A stretch of DNA of 64,000 nt from Desulfobulbaceae bacterium (lineage in GTDB: Bacteria > Desulfobacterota > Desulfobulbia > Desulfobulbales > Desulfobulbaceae). The DNA is taken from positions 48,904 to 112,903 of the forward strand of contig JAFLKR010000051.1 in NCBI GenBank assembly GCA_019163135.1, in the 5' to 3' direction. The stretch's first letter is position 1; each line of letters begins with the position of its first letter. The notes beneath the pieces are model-generated. The model made no database searches and was not told where the DNA came from. It was given only the letters and a program-made list of their open reading frames with translations. Shown here one piece after another: positions 50,309 through 59,520 of this stretch. The position numbers were made by a program, and so were the translations under genes.

Positions 50309-51487
50309 ATGCCTATGAACTGCATTTTCATATCGCCCCACTTTCCGCATCAATACCATCGGTTTTGCCTGCAGCTTAAACAGGCGGGCGCCCATGCCCT
50401 TGGTATCGGCGATGCCCCGTACGAAACTCTCCCGCCCGAAGTCCGCGCCGCCCTCACCGAATACTACCGTGTCGAACAAATGAACGATTACGGGCAACTG
50501 CTCCGGGCCTGCGGCTACTTCACCCATAAGTACGGCAAGATCGATCGTATCGACAGCCTCAACGAATACTGGCTGGGTATCGAGGCCAAGTTGCGTGACG
50601 ATTTCAACGTCTTTGGCCTCAGGGAAGGTAACATCGGCATGATCCGCCGCAAATCGGAGATGAAACAAAAATTCAGGGAGGCGAAAATACCGGTGGCCGC
50701 CGGTCGGGTTGTCCACAACCTTCAGGAGGCCCGGACCCTCATCCAGGAAACCGGCTACCCGGTGGTGGCCAAGCCCAACGAGGGGGTCGGCGCTCTTGAC
50801 ACCTTCCGTCTCGATGCAGACGAGGATTTAGAACGGTTTTTCGCCGCAAAACCACCGGTTGATTATATTTTTGAAGCCTTCGTCAAAGGCACGATCATCT
50901 CCTTCGACGGCCTCTGCGATCTGCAGGGAACCCCGGTTTTCTGGACCTCGCATGTCTTCAGCCAAGGCATCATGGAAACCGTCAACGAAGCCCGCCACAT
51001 TGCCTACCATTCCTTGCGCGACATTCCTCCTGCCTTGGAATCAGCCGGGCGGCGCTGCCTGCAGGCATTCAATGTCCGGGAACGTTTTTTCCACATCGAA
51101 TTCTTCCAGACCGGTCCGGAGAGTTACACAGCCCTGGAAGTAAACATGCGCCCGCCGGGCGGTTTCACCACCGATATGTTTAATTATGCCTGCGACGTCG
51201 ATATCTACCGCATCTGGGCGGAACTGATCGTCCATGGAAAGGGTCCGGTCCATTTCGACCGCAAATTTCACTGCTGTTATGCCAGTCGCAAAAACTGCCT
51301 GCCCTATGTGCATACCCATGAAGAGATCCTTGACCGTTATAGCACCGACCTGTGCCAGGTAGACCGGGTTCCCGGGGTGTTTTCGAGCGCGCTTGGCGAC
51401 ATGGGCTATATTTTCCGCACCCGGGAATATGATCGACTCTCTGATATTGTTGCCTTTATCCACCAAACCCACTCCGTGGAGGACTAA
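50309..51487 (+). CDS. ATP-grasp ligase-like protein
   Basis: The 392-residue protein has the ATP-grasp layout. An N-terminal pre-ATP-grasp domain opens with NCIFISPHFPHQYHRFC. The lysine-containing nucleotide site (GYPVVAKPNEGVGALDTF) is near residues 150-166. The metal-binding Glu/Asn segment (ALEVNMRPPGGFTTDMFNYA) is near 276-295. Family members join a carboxylate to an amine or thiol through an acyl phosphate. The substrate is unknown. The esterase-like gene begins 3 nt after its stop, so the two work together. The ATG at 50309 is the first; a second ATG two codons later is equally plausible. Confidence 0.82.
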   Translation: MPMNCIFISPHFPHQYHRFCLQLKQAGAHALGIGDAPYETLPPEVRAALTEYYRVEQMNDYGQLLRACGYFTHKYGKIDRIDSLNEYWLGIEAKLRDDFNVFGLREGNIGMIRRKSEMKQKFREAKIPVAAGRVVHNLQEARTLIQETGYPVVAKPNEGVGALDTFRLDADEDLERFFAAKPPVDYIFEAFVKGTIISFDGLCDLQGTPVFWTSHVFSQGIMETVNEARHIAYHSLRDIPPALESAGRRCLQAFNVRERFFHIEFFQTGPESYTALEVNMRPPGGFTTDMFNYACDVDIYRIWAELIVHGKGPVHFDRKFHCCYASRKNCLPYVHTHEEILDRYSTDLCQVDRVPGVFSSALGDMGYIFRTREYDRLSDIVAFIHQTHSVED

Positions 51488-51490
51488 GCC

Positions 51491-52237
51491 ATGCAGATTG
51501 AAGAACATCAGTGGTACAGCCCCAGTTTACACCGGGAGATGGCGCTCAAGGTATATGGCCATTGGGGGATGCCGTTTTTAGTTTTTCCCTGTTCCCTTGG
51601 CCGCTACTTTGATTACGAAGGCATGGGCATGATCGACCAGATTGCCGAGTTCATCGATGCCGGCCGGGTCAAACTGTTCTGCGTGGACAGCGTGGACGCC
51701 GAATCATGGTATAATTTCGCCGCATCGCCCGCAGACCGCAATGCCCGGCATCAGGCCTACGATAGCTACATCGTGGACGAGGTCATTCCTTTTATCCGTA
51801 ACCACTGCAATCAGCCGGAGGTCCGGGTCATGACCAACGGCTGCAGCATGGGCGCCTACCATGCGGTCAATTGCTTTCTCAAGCATCCCGACCTGTTCGC
51901 CGGAACGATCGCCCTGAGCGGACTGTACCGGCTCGACCACACGGAATTCGGCCTCACAGCGGTTGACATCCCTTCTGTATATTTCAACTCACCTTTGCAC
52001 TACCTTCCCGACCTGAACATCGGATGGTTTATGGATTGGTACCGTCGGAGCAATATCGTGGTCTGTGTCGGTCAAGGCGCATGGGAAGCAGAAGCGTTGG
52101 AAGACACCCACGCTCTGGAGGCCCTCTTCAGGGACAAACGAATCCCGGCATGGGTGGATTTCTGGGGCCACGATGTCGATCACGACTGGCCCTGGTGGTT
52201 CCGGCAAATGCACCATTTCCTTGACCAACTCACCTGA
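51491..52237 (+). CDS. Esterase-like alpha/beta hydrolase partner of the ATP-grasp protein
   Basis: The 248-residue protein has an alpha/beta-hydrolase fold of the esterase D/PHB depolymerase-like type. The nucleophile Ser is in NGCSMGAYHAV (about residue 118), and the C-terminal GHDVDHDWPWW carries the catalytic His (about 230). It has no signal peptide, so it acts in the cytosol. It is coupled to the ATP-grasp gene, with only 3 nt between. A ligase and hydrolase pair suggests a small-molecule or peptide product that is made and then trimmed or de-esterified. That function is inference. Confidence 0.82.
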   Translation: MQIEEHQWYSPSLHREMALKVYGHWGMPFLVFPCSLGRYFDYEGMGMIDQIAEFIDAGRVKLFCVDSVDAESWYNFAASPADRNARHQAYDSYIVDEVIPFIRNHCNQPEVRVMTNGCSMGAYHAVNCFLKHPDLFAGTIALSGLYRLDHTEFGLTAVDIPSVYFNSPLHYLPDLNIGWFMDWYRRSNIVVCVGQGAWEAEALEDTHALEALFRDKRIPAWVDFWGHDVDHDWPWWFRQMHHFLDQLT

Positions 52238-52477
52238 TTACCAGACGTAGGCTAAACGGAAAATACCGCAGCTTTTCAGGCTAAATACACAGGTGAACTC
52301 TCTGTAGAGAGTCGACCTTACTCGCTCTTAAAAGGGGCCACATATATTTCCCTCCCTCCTCCAGGCAATCCAACCCAACGCGGCTGTTTTCAGAACCCCA
52401 CGGAACGAGTGTGTACAAAGGCGAAAAGCCCCTCTTGTATCTTGACGATCGCTTTGTTTTCCGCCATTATGTTATTT

Positions 52478-53452
52478 ATGAAAAAGAATGAGAAAACAGC
52501 TGACAAACACATCCTTATCGTCGACGACAACCCGGTGGTTATCAAACTGCTGGGGGCAATGCTTACTCGAGCGGGCTATCAAGTAACCCAGGCGGAAAAT
52601 GGCCGCAGCGCCCTGGACATCCTGGACGCACTCCTGCCGGACCTGATCCTCCTGGATATCGACATGCCGGGGATATCAGGGCTTGAAACCTGCCGACTCA
52701 TCAAGGAGAATCCCCGAACTGCCGATATCCCGATCATTTTTGTCACCTCCAACGACGACAAGCACAACATCGTCGCCGGCTTTTCGGCAGGCGCCCAGGA
52801 CTACATTATCAAGCCATCGACCAAAGAAGAATTACTTGCCAGGGTCAGGACCCACCTGTCATTGTGCCATGCCCAAAAAGAATTGAAGATGAGCAGGGCC
52901 CGTTACCGTGAGTTATCTTTTCTTGATGATCTCACCGGGTTGCACAACACCCGCTATTTGTATCAGAACTTACAGGCCCTTCTCGATAAACACCCGGATC
53001 GGCCGCTGACCGTTCTCTTTATGGATATCGATAGATTCAAGCTGGTTGTCGATACCCATGGCCACCTTAATGGTAGCCGCACCATTGCCGAACTGGCGGG
53101 CGTCATTAAACGGTTGCTCCCCAAGGGCTGTTATGGCGTCAGCTACGGCGGCGATGAATTTGTCCTTGTTCTCAACGAACACGATGGCAAAACGGGCTGG
53201 CTGCTCGCCGAAAAAATCCGTGCAGCGATTGAATCCAACCGCTTCCTCACCTCGCAAGGCCTCGCCATCCACATTACCGTCAGTTGCGGGATAGCAACCT
53301 ATCCCGATGACGCCCACGACATGGTCGATCTGCTCGGCAATGCTGATCATGCCTTGTTCGAATCAAAAAGAAGGGGGAAAAATACGGTGGTCGCCTTTGC
53401 CGATTTGAAGGCTGCCCCGCAAAAAGACCACTTCCTGCCGATCAACCAGTAA
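52478..53452 (+). CDS. REC-GGDEF response regulator with altered guanine-site residues
   Basis: From ATG 52478 the 324-residue protein has a receiver domain (residues 11-125; Asp60 phosphoacceptor in LILLDIDMPG) and a GGDEF domain (about 150-320). DIDRFK is at 183-188 and the intact GGDEF is at 224-228. A longer open frame starts at GTG 52409, but the receiver begins directly after MKKNEK. In the substrate loop, the usual Asn and Asp that bind guanine in diguanylate cyclases are Val191 and Ser200, so cyclic-di-GMP synthesis is uncertain. It is soluble and has no output other than GGDEF. Confidence 0.85.
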   Translation: MKKNEKTADKHILIVDDNPVVIKLLGAMLTRAGYQVTQAENGRSALDILDALLPDLILLDIDMPGISGLETCRLIKENPRTADIPIIFVTSNDDKHNIVAGFSAGAQDYIIKPSTKEELLARVRTHLSLCHAQKELKMSRARYRELSFLDDLTGLHNTRYLYQNLQALLDKHPDRPLTVLFMDIDRFKLVVDTHGHLNGSRTIAELAGVIKRLLPKGCYGVSYGGDEFVLVLNEHDGKTGWLLAEKIRAAIESNRFLTSQGLAIHITVSCGIATYPDDAHDMVDLLGNADHALFESKRRGKNTVVAFADLKAAPQKDHFLPINQ

Positions 53453-53676
53453 GAAAAGTCAGCTGTTCTTCGTCGAAACGCCACGGTGGCGTAGCTCTTC
53501 CCCTCGAAAAAACCCTCCCGAAACCACTCGGGACGCTACAGTTATTCGATTAAATCATTCAATTGTCTGTTAAGATCGTACCGAAAAGGGGAACACTTAA
53601 CTGATTCCTCCTATTCTCAATAGGGAAAGATGCCCCTCGATTTTCCTTATTGCTCACCTCAACCTTGATGATTAAG

Positions 53677-53698
53677 CTAGTGATTAATTACTTACTAG
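53677..53698. promoter_or_regulatory. Inverted repeat, probable TetR-family operator
   Basis: CTAGT (53677-53681) and ACTAG (53694-53698) flank a near-palindromic AGTGATTAATTACT core, a 22-bp imperfect dyad 15 bp before the TetR start codon. The position and size fit an autoregulatory TetR/AcrR operator controlling the efflux operon. The match of arms is imperfect inside. Confidence 0.4.
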
Positions 53699-53713
53699 TC
53701 ATAAGAGGGATGC

Positions 53714-54316
53714 ATGGAGATCAGTACAAAACACTTACCCGCAGATGAACGGCGGGCCCTAACTATCGAGGCCGTGATTGAGCTGGCGGGTTTGCAGAAT
53801 CCGAGCAAAATAACAACATCTGCTATCGCCAAACAGATGAACCTGACCCAGGGCGCGCTGTTTCGGCACTTTTCAACAAAAGAGGCTCTCTGGCAAGCGG
53901 TCATGGAGTGGGTGAAAGATCGACTCTTGGCACGAATTGATCAGGCGGCGCATAACATCCAGTCCCCTCTGGCAGCTATGGAGGCTATTTTTATGAGCCA
54001 CATTGAGTTTGTCATTGAGCATCCCGGTGTTCCCCGGATGCTCTTTGGTGAACTGCAACAAGCCGAACCCACACCGGCCAAGCGAGTCGCACATTCACTT
54101 GTCCAGAGATACATCGAGCGCATCTGCGCTTGCATTGAGCAAGGCAAGGCGATCAAGGAAATTTCCCTTGATGTGGATACCCGGTCAGCTGCAACATTCT
54201 TTCTTGGAACTGTCCAAGGGTTGGTGATGCAGTCGCTGTTGACCGGAGACATCCAGCGCATTCGTATCGAGGCTCCCGGTGTCTTCATCCTTTACCGACG
54301 TGGAATACGAGGTTAA
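53714..54316 (+). CDS. TetR/AcrR-family transcriptional regulator
   Basis: The 200-residue protein has a TetR N-terminal helix-turn-helix (KITTSAIAKQMNLTQGALFRHFSTKEALW, about residues 35-63) and an all-helical ligand-binding C-terminal domain. It precedes the membrane-fusion gene by 2 nt and so heads the efflux operon 53714-57450. It probably represses the operon until a toxic or lipid ligand binds. An operator candidate is at 53677-53698. Confidence 0.92.
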   Translation: MEISTKHLPADERRALTIEAVIELAGLQNPSKITTSAIAKQMNLTQGALFRHFSTKEALWQAVMEWVKDRLLARIDQAAHNIQSPLAAMEAIFMSHIEFVIEHPGVPRMLFGELQQAEPTPAKRVAHSLVQRYIERICACIEQGKAIKEISLDVDTRSAATFFLGTVQGLVMQSLLTGDIQRIRIEAPGVFILYRRGIRG

Positions 54317-54318
54317 AA

Positions 54319-55515
54319 ATGAAGGATTTTTTTTCGATTAATGGCAAAATCATAATGTTAGCAGGTGTTCTGCTACCCTTGTTTGCCCTGTTTGCATATG
54401 TCACCTTGCGTTCGGGACCTCTAGCCCCCATACCTGTTACTCTGATGACTGTTGAGCGCAGAGAAATCACCCCCTCTCTTTTTGGCATCGGCACCGTCGA
54501 AGCACGCTATACTCATAAAATCGGACCTACGTTAACCGGTCGGCTTAAACAGGTTGATGTGCAGCCTGGTGACCAGGTTAAAACCGGTCAGATAGTAGGT
54601 GAAATGGATTCGGTTGATCTTGATGACCGAATCAACGCGCAAGAAGCAGCTTTTAAACGTTCTGAAGCCAATATTATTGCTGCTGAGGCACAGATTCAGG
54701 AAGCCAGTGCCCGCAAGAATTTTGCTGGATCCCAAGTAAAGCGCTATGACCAACTTCTCACTGTCCGTTCCGGAAGTAAAGAAATCGCGGAGACCAAACG
54801 ACAGGAGTTCGATATCACCCGTGCCGCTTCGTCTGCAGCCCAAGCCAATTTGGAAGTCTCCCGTCAAGAAGTCATTCGACTGCGTGCGGAGCGAGACGGA
54901 TTAGTCCGGCAGCGCGCCAGTTTGCGCTTAGTGTCACCGGTCGATGGTTTCATCTCCCGCCGCGATGTTGACCTAGGCAGCACTGTGGTTCCGGGTCAAT
55001 CGGTCGTTGAGGTTGTGGAGCCGAGCACCATCTGGATTAATGTCCGTTTCGATCAACAGCGGGCAATGGGGCTTCGTGCTCAGTTACCGGCACAGATCGT
55101 CTTGCGTTCCCATGGCACGAAACCGTTGGCCGGACAGGTCGTTCGCGTCGAACCAATGGCCGACTCTGTGACAGAGGAAGTACTGGCTAAAGTAGCATTC
55201 GAGCAGCTTCCAGAAAGGCGGCCGTCCATCGGTGAATTGGCAGAAGTCACTGTCGAACTCGTTGCGCAGAAATTAATGCCTGTTGTCCTCAATGCCAGTT
55301 TGCAGCGTGTTGATGGCCATCTTGGCGTATGGATCGTTCAAGACAATCACTTGTCTTTTTCGCGTGTTACAATCGGCGCATCCGACCTTGAGGGCCGCGT
55401 GCAGATTCTTGATGGGCTCGATGGAGGCGAACGCATCGTTTCCTACAGCCGGAAAGCATTGCAACCGAAGAGCCGGATCAAAGTTGTTGATCGCATCATT
55501 GGTCAATCGCCTTGA
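54319..55515 (+). CDS. HlyD/DevB-type membrane fusion protein of an ABC exporter
   Basis: The 398-residue protein has one N-terminal transmembrane segment (IIMLAGVLLPLFALFAYVTL, about residues 11-30). Lipoyl-like beta-hairpin parts (TGRLKQVDVQPGDQVKTGQIV near 75; RLVSPVDGFISRRDV near 205) flank a coiled coil (about 105-195), and a beta-barrel and C-terminal domain follow. It links the inner-membrane ABC pair to an outer-membrane channel, which is not encoded here. It is coupled downstream: its stop TGA overlaps the TTG start of the permease. Confidence 0.88.
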   Translation: MKDFFSINGKIIMLAGVLLPLFALFAYVTLRSGPLAPIPVTLMTVERREITPSLFGIGTVEARYTHKIGPTLTGRLKQVDVQPGDQVKTGQIVGEMDSVDLDDRINAQEAAFKRSEANIIAAEAQIQEASARKNFAGSQVKRYDQLLTVRSGSKEIAETKRQEFDITRAASSAAQANLEVSRQEVIRLRAERDGLVRQRASLRLVSPVDGFISRRDVDLGSTVVPGQSVVEVVEPSTIWINVRFDQQRAMGLRAQLPAQIVLRSHGTKPLAGQVVRVEPMADSVTEEVLAKVAFEQLPERRPSIGELAEVTVELVAQKLMPVVLNASLQRVDGHLGVWIVQDNHLSFSRVTIGASDLEGRVQILDGLDGGERIVSYSRKALQPKSRIKVVDRIIGQSP

Positions 55516-56726
55516 TTAGCTTGGCCGGCCGCGACATCTTGCATGCATGGGGCAAGTTCGTCTTCACTGGAATCGGACTAGGGTTGCTGATCGGGGTAAC
55601 CCTGACCATGGCCGGTGTCTATCGGGGCATGGTTGACGATGCCCACGTCCTGCTCGACAACAGCGGGGCCGATTTATGGGTGGTGCAACAGGACACCTTG
55701 GGACCGTACGCTGAATCCTCGAGTATCTATGATGACACCTATCGCGGCATTCTCGGCATGACCGGAGTCGTTCGAGCCGCCAATGTCACCTATCTGACCA
55801 TGCAAGTACGCCAAACGGGTGTCGCAGTCCAGCGGGATGTGCGGGCAATGGTGGTCGGCATCACTCCAGAGGGCCCGGGCCATCCCGGACAGCCAAGTTA
55901 CCTGGTGGCTGGGCGGCACATTACCCGGGGGCATTACGAAGCTGTGGCTGACATTGCTACCGGTTTTGCATTGGGCGATCGCATTCAAATCCGCCGCAAC
56001 CTCTTCACGGTTGTCGGATTGACCAGACGCATGGTGTCTTCGGGGGGCGATCCCATGGTTTTCATACCGCTCAAAGACGCTCAAGAAGCACAATTCCTCA
56101 AAGATAACGATGCCATAGTCCGGCAACGTGCCCGCACCGCAGAGAACCAGGAGCTCAATCGTCCCGGCGTTCCGGGTTTGCTCGAAGCTCTCATCGCCTC
56201 ACAAAGCACCAACCCGTATGTCAACGCCGTGCTTGTTCAAATACAACCCGGAGCAGATCCTGAAACTGTAGCGGAGCCGATCCGACGCTGGAAGCGCTTG
56301 ACCGTCTATACCCGGGCGCAGATGCAGGAAATTTTGATTGCTAAATTGATCGCCACCTCGGCCAAGCAGATCGGCATGTTCCTGGTAATTCTTGCTATTG
56401 TCAGTGCCGCTGTTGTCGCCTTTATCATTTATACGCTGACCTTGGGAAAGATCCGGGAGATCGCGGTACTGAAGCTTATTGGCACCAAAAACCGCACCAT
56501 ATCTGCCATGATCCTTCAACAATCCGTGGCTCTCGGTCTCATTGGATTTATTGTGGGCAAAATTGTCGCTACATTCTGGGCGCCCATTTTCCCGAAGTAC
56601 GTGCTGCTTGAACCCGGAGATGCACTGCGTGGATTTGTTGCCGTGATGATCATCTGCGTACTCGCCAGCATCGTGGCGATCAGAGCAGCGCTTAACGTCG
56701 ACCCTGCGGAGGCTATCGGTGGATAA
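55512..56726 (+). CDS. FtsX/MacB/DevC-type ABC transporter permease
   Basis: The 404-residue protein has four membrane segments, one near residues 15-40 and three near the C terminus (about 290-310, 330-355, 370-390). A large periplasmic domain lies between the first and second. This is the MacB/DevC architecture. Translation begins at TTG 55512 inside the previous stop. It works with the fusion protein and the ATPase in a three-part exporter acting on periplasmic substrates (macrolides, lipids or glycolipids in known members). The substrate is unknown. Its own stop overlaps the GTG start of the ATPase gene. Confidence 0.88.
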   Translation: MISLAGRDILHAWGKFVFTGIGLGLLIGVTLTMAGVYRGMVDDAHVLLDNSGADLWVVQQDTLGPYAESSSIYDDTYRGILGMTGVVRAANVTYLTMQVRQTGVAVQRDVRAMVVGITPEGPGHPGQPSYLVAGRHITRGHYEAVADIATGFALGDRIQIRRNLFTVVGLTRRMVSSGGDPMVFIPLKDAQEAQFLKDNDAIVRQRARTAENQELNRPGVPGLLEALIASQSTNPYVNAVLVQIQPGADPETVAEPIRRWKRLTVYTRAQMQEILIAKLIATSAKQIGMFLVILAIVSAAVVAFIIYTLTLGKIREIAVLKLIGTKNRTISAMILQQSVALGLIGFIVGKIVATFWAPIFPKYVLLEPGDALRGFVAVMIICVLASIVAIRAALNVDPAEAIGG

Positions 56727-57450
56727 CCAACATCCTGAAATATCAGCACAGGGGATTCGTATCGAAGCCCTAAGCAAACGGTACGGCCACGGCGATACCG
56801 CTGTTGACGCCCTCAAACACGTGGATTTGTCTGTTGCGCCTGGTGAAGTCGTTGGACTGATAGGCCCTTCGGGTTCCGGAAAGTCGACATTGCTCAAATG
56901 TTTGGGGGCCGTCATCGAACCATCGACTGGCCGCATGATGCTCGGCAATGAAGTAATTTATGACAATAAATGGAAAATCAAAGATCTAAGGGCCCTGCGC
57001 CGCGATAAAATTGGCTTCGTCTTTCAAGCCCCGTATCTTATTCCGTTTCTGAACGTCACTGACAATATCGCCTTGCTGCCGATGCTAGCTGGTCAATCAA
57101 ACCGTGAAGCTCGCAAACAGGCCGTGGAGCTTTTGGAAGCCCTCGATGTAGGACATCGAGCTACGGCGATGCCTTCTCAGCTTTCAGGAGGAGAGCAGCA
57201 ACGGGTCGCTATCGCACGTGGTTTGGTCAATCGTCCACCGGTCATCCTTGCTGATGAACCTACTGCACCGCTTGACAGTGAACGAGCTCTAGCGGTTATC
57301 AGGATTCTTAATGACATGGCACGCAAATTTGAAACCGCAATCATCGTGGTGACCCACGACGAGAAAATCATTCCCACATTCAAACGTATTTATAATATCC
57401 GTGATGGCGTGACCTACGAGGAAAAGGGAGAAGGGCGAAATTTCACCTAA
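56719..57450 (+). CDS. ABC transporter ATP-binding protein (DevA/LolD/MacB-type)
   Basis: The 243-residue ATPase has Walker A GPSGSGKST near residues 53-61, a LSGGEQQRVAIARGL signature near 154 and Walker B ILADEPTAPLDS near 178. The usual DEPTGNLD of the LolD/MacB branch reads DEPTAPLD here. It overlaps the permease by 8 nt (GTG 56719) with GGAGG before it, so translation is coupled. It powers the exporter. It is the last gene of the operon. Confidence 0.92.
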   Translation: MDNQHPEISAQGIRIEALSKRYGHGDTAVDALKHVDLSVAPGEVVGLIGPSGSGKSTLLKCLGAVIEPSTGRMMLGNEVIYDNKWKIKDLRALRRDKIGFVFQAPYLIPFLNVTDNIALLPMLAGQSNREARKQAVELLEALDVGHRATAMPSQLSGGEQQRVAIARGLVNRPPVILADEPTAPLDSERALAVIRILNDMARKFETAIIVVTHDEKIIPTFKRIYNIRDGVTYEEKGEGRNFT

Positions 57451-57647
57451 AGAATGGTGAAGAAGAATGTGGCCTTGGAAAACATTTTAAATATCGAAGG
57501 GGTTTTATTGTTCTTTCAGGGGCGATGCTACGAGGCTGCCCTTGGAGGCTCAATAGGCTTCTCTGTTCGGCTCCGACTGTAGAGTTTCCAGAGGAATCAA
57601 GGTCTGTTGCTGCATATTTCCTAGGCTTCAGGTACGTTCAGCTCTTT

Positions 57648-59045
57648 TCAGAGAGTTACCTGTCGTACAGAGCGCAGCCCGTACCGTTTCATCCGATTCC
57701 ATACAGTTACCCTTGAGATGCCAAGGAGTTTGGCAGCTAGACTTTGGTTGCCCTCGGCGGCTTTTAACGCATCAAGCAATTCCGACCTGCGTATTTCCTC
57801 CTTGTCGCGCAACTCAATATTAGTTTTCTGGGTCGGTTGGCTCATCTGAACCTGCTCTCCCCGATGAATGCACGGTGGCAGATCATCAGCCTCAATCGTC
57901 GTTCCCTGGCAGGTGACAAAAGCATACTCAAAGGTGCTGCGCAGTTCACGGACATTGCCAGGCCAGGAGTACGACATCAGCAGATCCATGGCGCGCTTGC
58001 CGATTCCGCGAATGTCCTTGCCACTTTTGAGCTGCAAGGTGCGGAAAAACGATTCTGCCAATGGCGGAACATCCTCGAGCCGTTCCCTTAATGGTGAGAT
58101 GGTGACGGGGATGACATGAATTCGGTAAAAAAGATCCTGACGAAAGCTCCCTTCATCTACCATCTCGAGCAGATTGCGGTTAGTGGCTGTAATGATCCGG
58201 ACATCGATAGGGATGGGCTGATGGTCCCCTACCCTTTCGACTACTTTTTCTTCAAGCACCCGCAGCAGTTTGACCTGGATCATCAGGGGCAGATCACCAA
58301 TTTCATCAAGAAAAATACTTCCCCCTGCGGCAGCCTCAAATCGCCCGATTCGCCCTTGATGGGCTCCAGTAAAGGCACCTCGCACATGACCGAAAAGTTC
58401 GCTTTCCAGCAAGGCTTCGTTGAGAGCAGCGCAGTTGACCTTAATATAGGGGCCAGAACGCCGCTTGCCCCGTTCATGCACAGCTCTGGCCACCAACTCC
58501 TTTCCAGTTCCCGACTCGCCAGAGACCGCCAACGGCGCATCCGAATCGGCAGCATTGTCAATCAGATCGTAAACCCTCTGCATTGCGGCAGATTTACCCA
58601 CCATTCCGTGGAAGGTGTCACGTCCATTGAGTTCTCGTCTAAAGGCTTCAATAGCTGTATCCCTCTCCAGCAACCCACTTATATCTGTGAGGGTCTCTAC
58701 CGCGCCGATCACCTGACCACGGCTGTCACGCAGCACCGAGGCGCTTTTTAGCACCTGAACATAGTTGCCGTCTTGGCGCAGAATCGCGCATCGTTGTTTG
58801 TTCATCAATCCTTGATCGAAAAGCGAACACCAATGTTGTCCTTCGCAGTTGCGTTTCTTACGGCAGGAGGCGCAGTTAAGTGTAGCGCATGACCTGCCGA
58901 TCAGTTCGTTGGGCGCAAACCCCGTCAATTCAGCCAGTGCCTTGTTGACGGAGACGATAGTTCCACGGGTGTCAACGATCATGACCCCTTCCTGGATGGT
59001 ATCGACCACGGTTTCCCAATATACTTTCAGCTCCCCTTCAAGCAT
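57648..59045 (-). CDS. PAS-containing sigma-54-dependent activator with cysteine-rich sensor
   Basis: The 465-residue protein has three parts. The N-terminal PAS domain (about 1-125) carries cysteines 53, 58, 61, 67, 73 and 86. The AAA+ sigma-54 interaction domain (about 145-375) has Walker A GESGTGKE and GAFTGAH. The C-terminal Fis-type HTH is NQSLAAKLLGISRVTVWNRM. The Cys cluster lies where PAS domains bind cofactors, so a metal, disulfide or redox ligand is a fair guess. It diverges from the transporter-Usp-CoA-disulfide-reductase genes and so may control them. No clear -24/-12 promoter was found in the gap. Confidence 0.92.
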   Translation of the reverse strand: MLEGELKVYWETVVDTIQEGVMIVDTRGTIVSVNKALAELTGFAPNELIGRSCATLNCASCRKKRNCEGQHWCSLFDQGLMNKQRCAILRQDGNYVQVLKSASVLRDSRGQVIGAVETLTDISGLLERDTAIEAFRRELNGRDTFHGMVGKSAAMQRVYDLIDNAADSDAPLAVSGESGTGKELVARAVHERGKRRSGPYIKVNCAALNEALLESELFGHVRGAFTGAHQGRIGRFEAAAGGSIFLDEIGDLPLMIQVKLLRVLEEKVVERVGDHQPIPIDVRIITATNRNLLEMVDEGSFRQDLFYRIHVIPVTISPLRERLEDVPPLAESFFRTLQLKSGKDIRGIGKRAMDLLMSYSWPGNVRELRSTFEYAFVTCQGTTIEADDLPPCIHRGEQVQMSQPTQKTNIELRDKEEIRRSELLDALKAAEGNQSLAAKLLGISRVTVWNRMKRYGLRSVRQVTL

Positions 59046-59520
59046 CCTTGCACCTGTTAAAATTTATACAAATGATAAGTTTTTAATTAACGTTTGTTTA
59101 TATTTGTTTCAATAAAATTTTACGTATCAATAGGAGCATAAGATAGAAAGGTACCAAACATAAAAATAACCACTTGATATAGATCAATATTATTTAATCC
59201 AAAACAATAACTAGAAAAGAGGCGTGCCGTGGTACATTTATTGAATAGCTTTTACCGTGCCCGCCAATACTACTTTGAATAAAGGATATAAAGGGTTCTG
59301 CAGGCCTATAAGCAGGTAATGAGCCAGACCGGGTTGCAAGCTTTGAACAGTGATACTTGAACCAACTGTTTGAATCAACAACTGATACCCTGGTTTAATT
59401 GTGCGTGAAGCTATTGACGATGACCTTGTTCCCTCCCGGAGCAACCGGGCAAGGCCTTGGTCTGTCATACCGTGAATTTTAATGCCCTTGGGGCTCTTAA
59501 TTTCCAGGAGGATGGAATTG
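59046..59520. other. Regulatory gap between the sigma-54 activator and the transporter
   Basis: The 475 bp hold an FNR-type box (59174-59187), A/T-rich DNA and an open minus-strand frame (59238-59648) that reads into the next gene and looks spurious. No sigma-54 -24/-12 element with GG and GC at the right spacing was found. The transporter ribosome site AGGAGG is at 59506-59511. Confidence 0.4.
59174..59187. promoter_or_regulatory. Perfect FNR/CRP-family binding site
   Basis: The sequence TTGATATAGATCAA is identical to the FNR consensus TTGAT-N4-ATCAA. It lies about 130 bp upstream of the activator and 334 bp upstream of the transporter start. An oxygen- or redox-responsive FNR-type protein could bind here. 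No such gene is in the window. Confidence 0.5.

Noticed and set aside
59220..59360. Sigma-54 promoter near a TTGCAA at about 59330
   Set aside because: The -12-like element is present but the GG of the -24 element is absent at the right distance.
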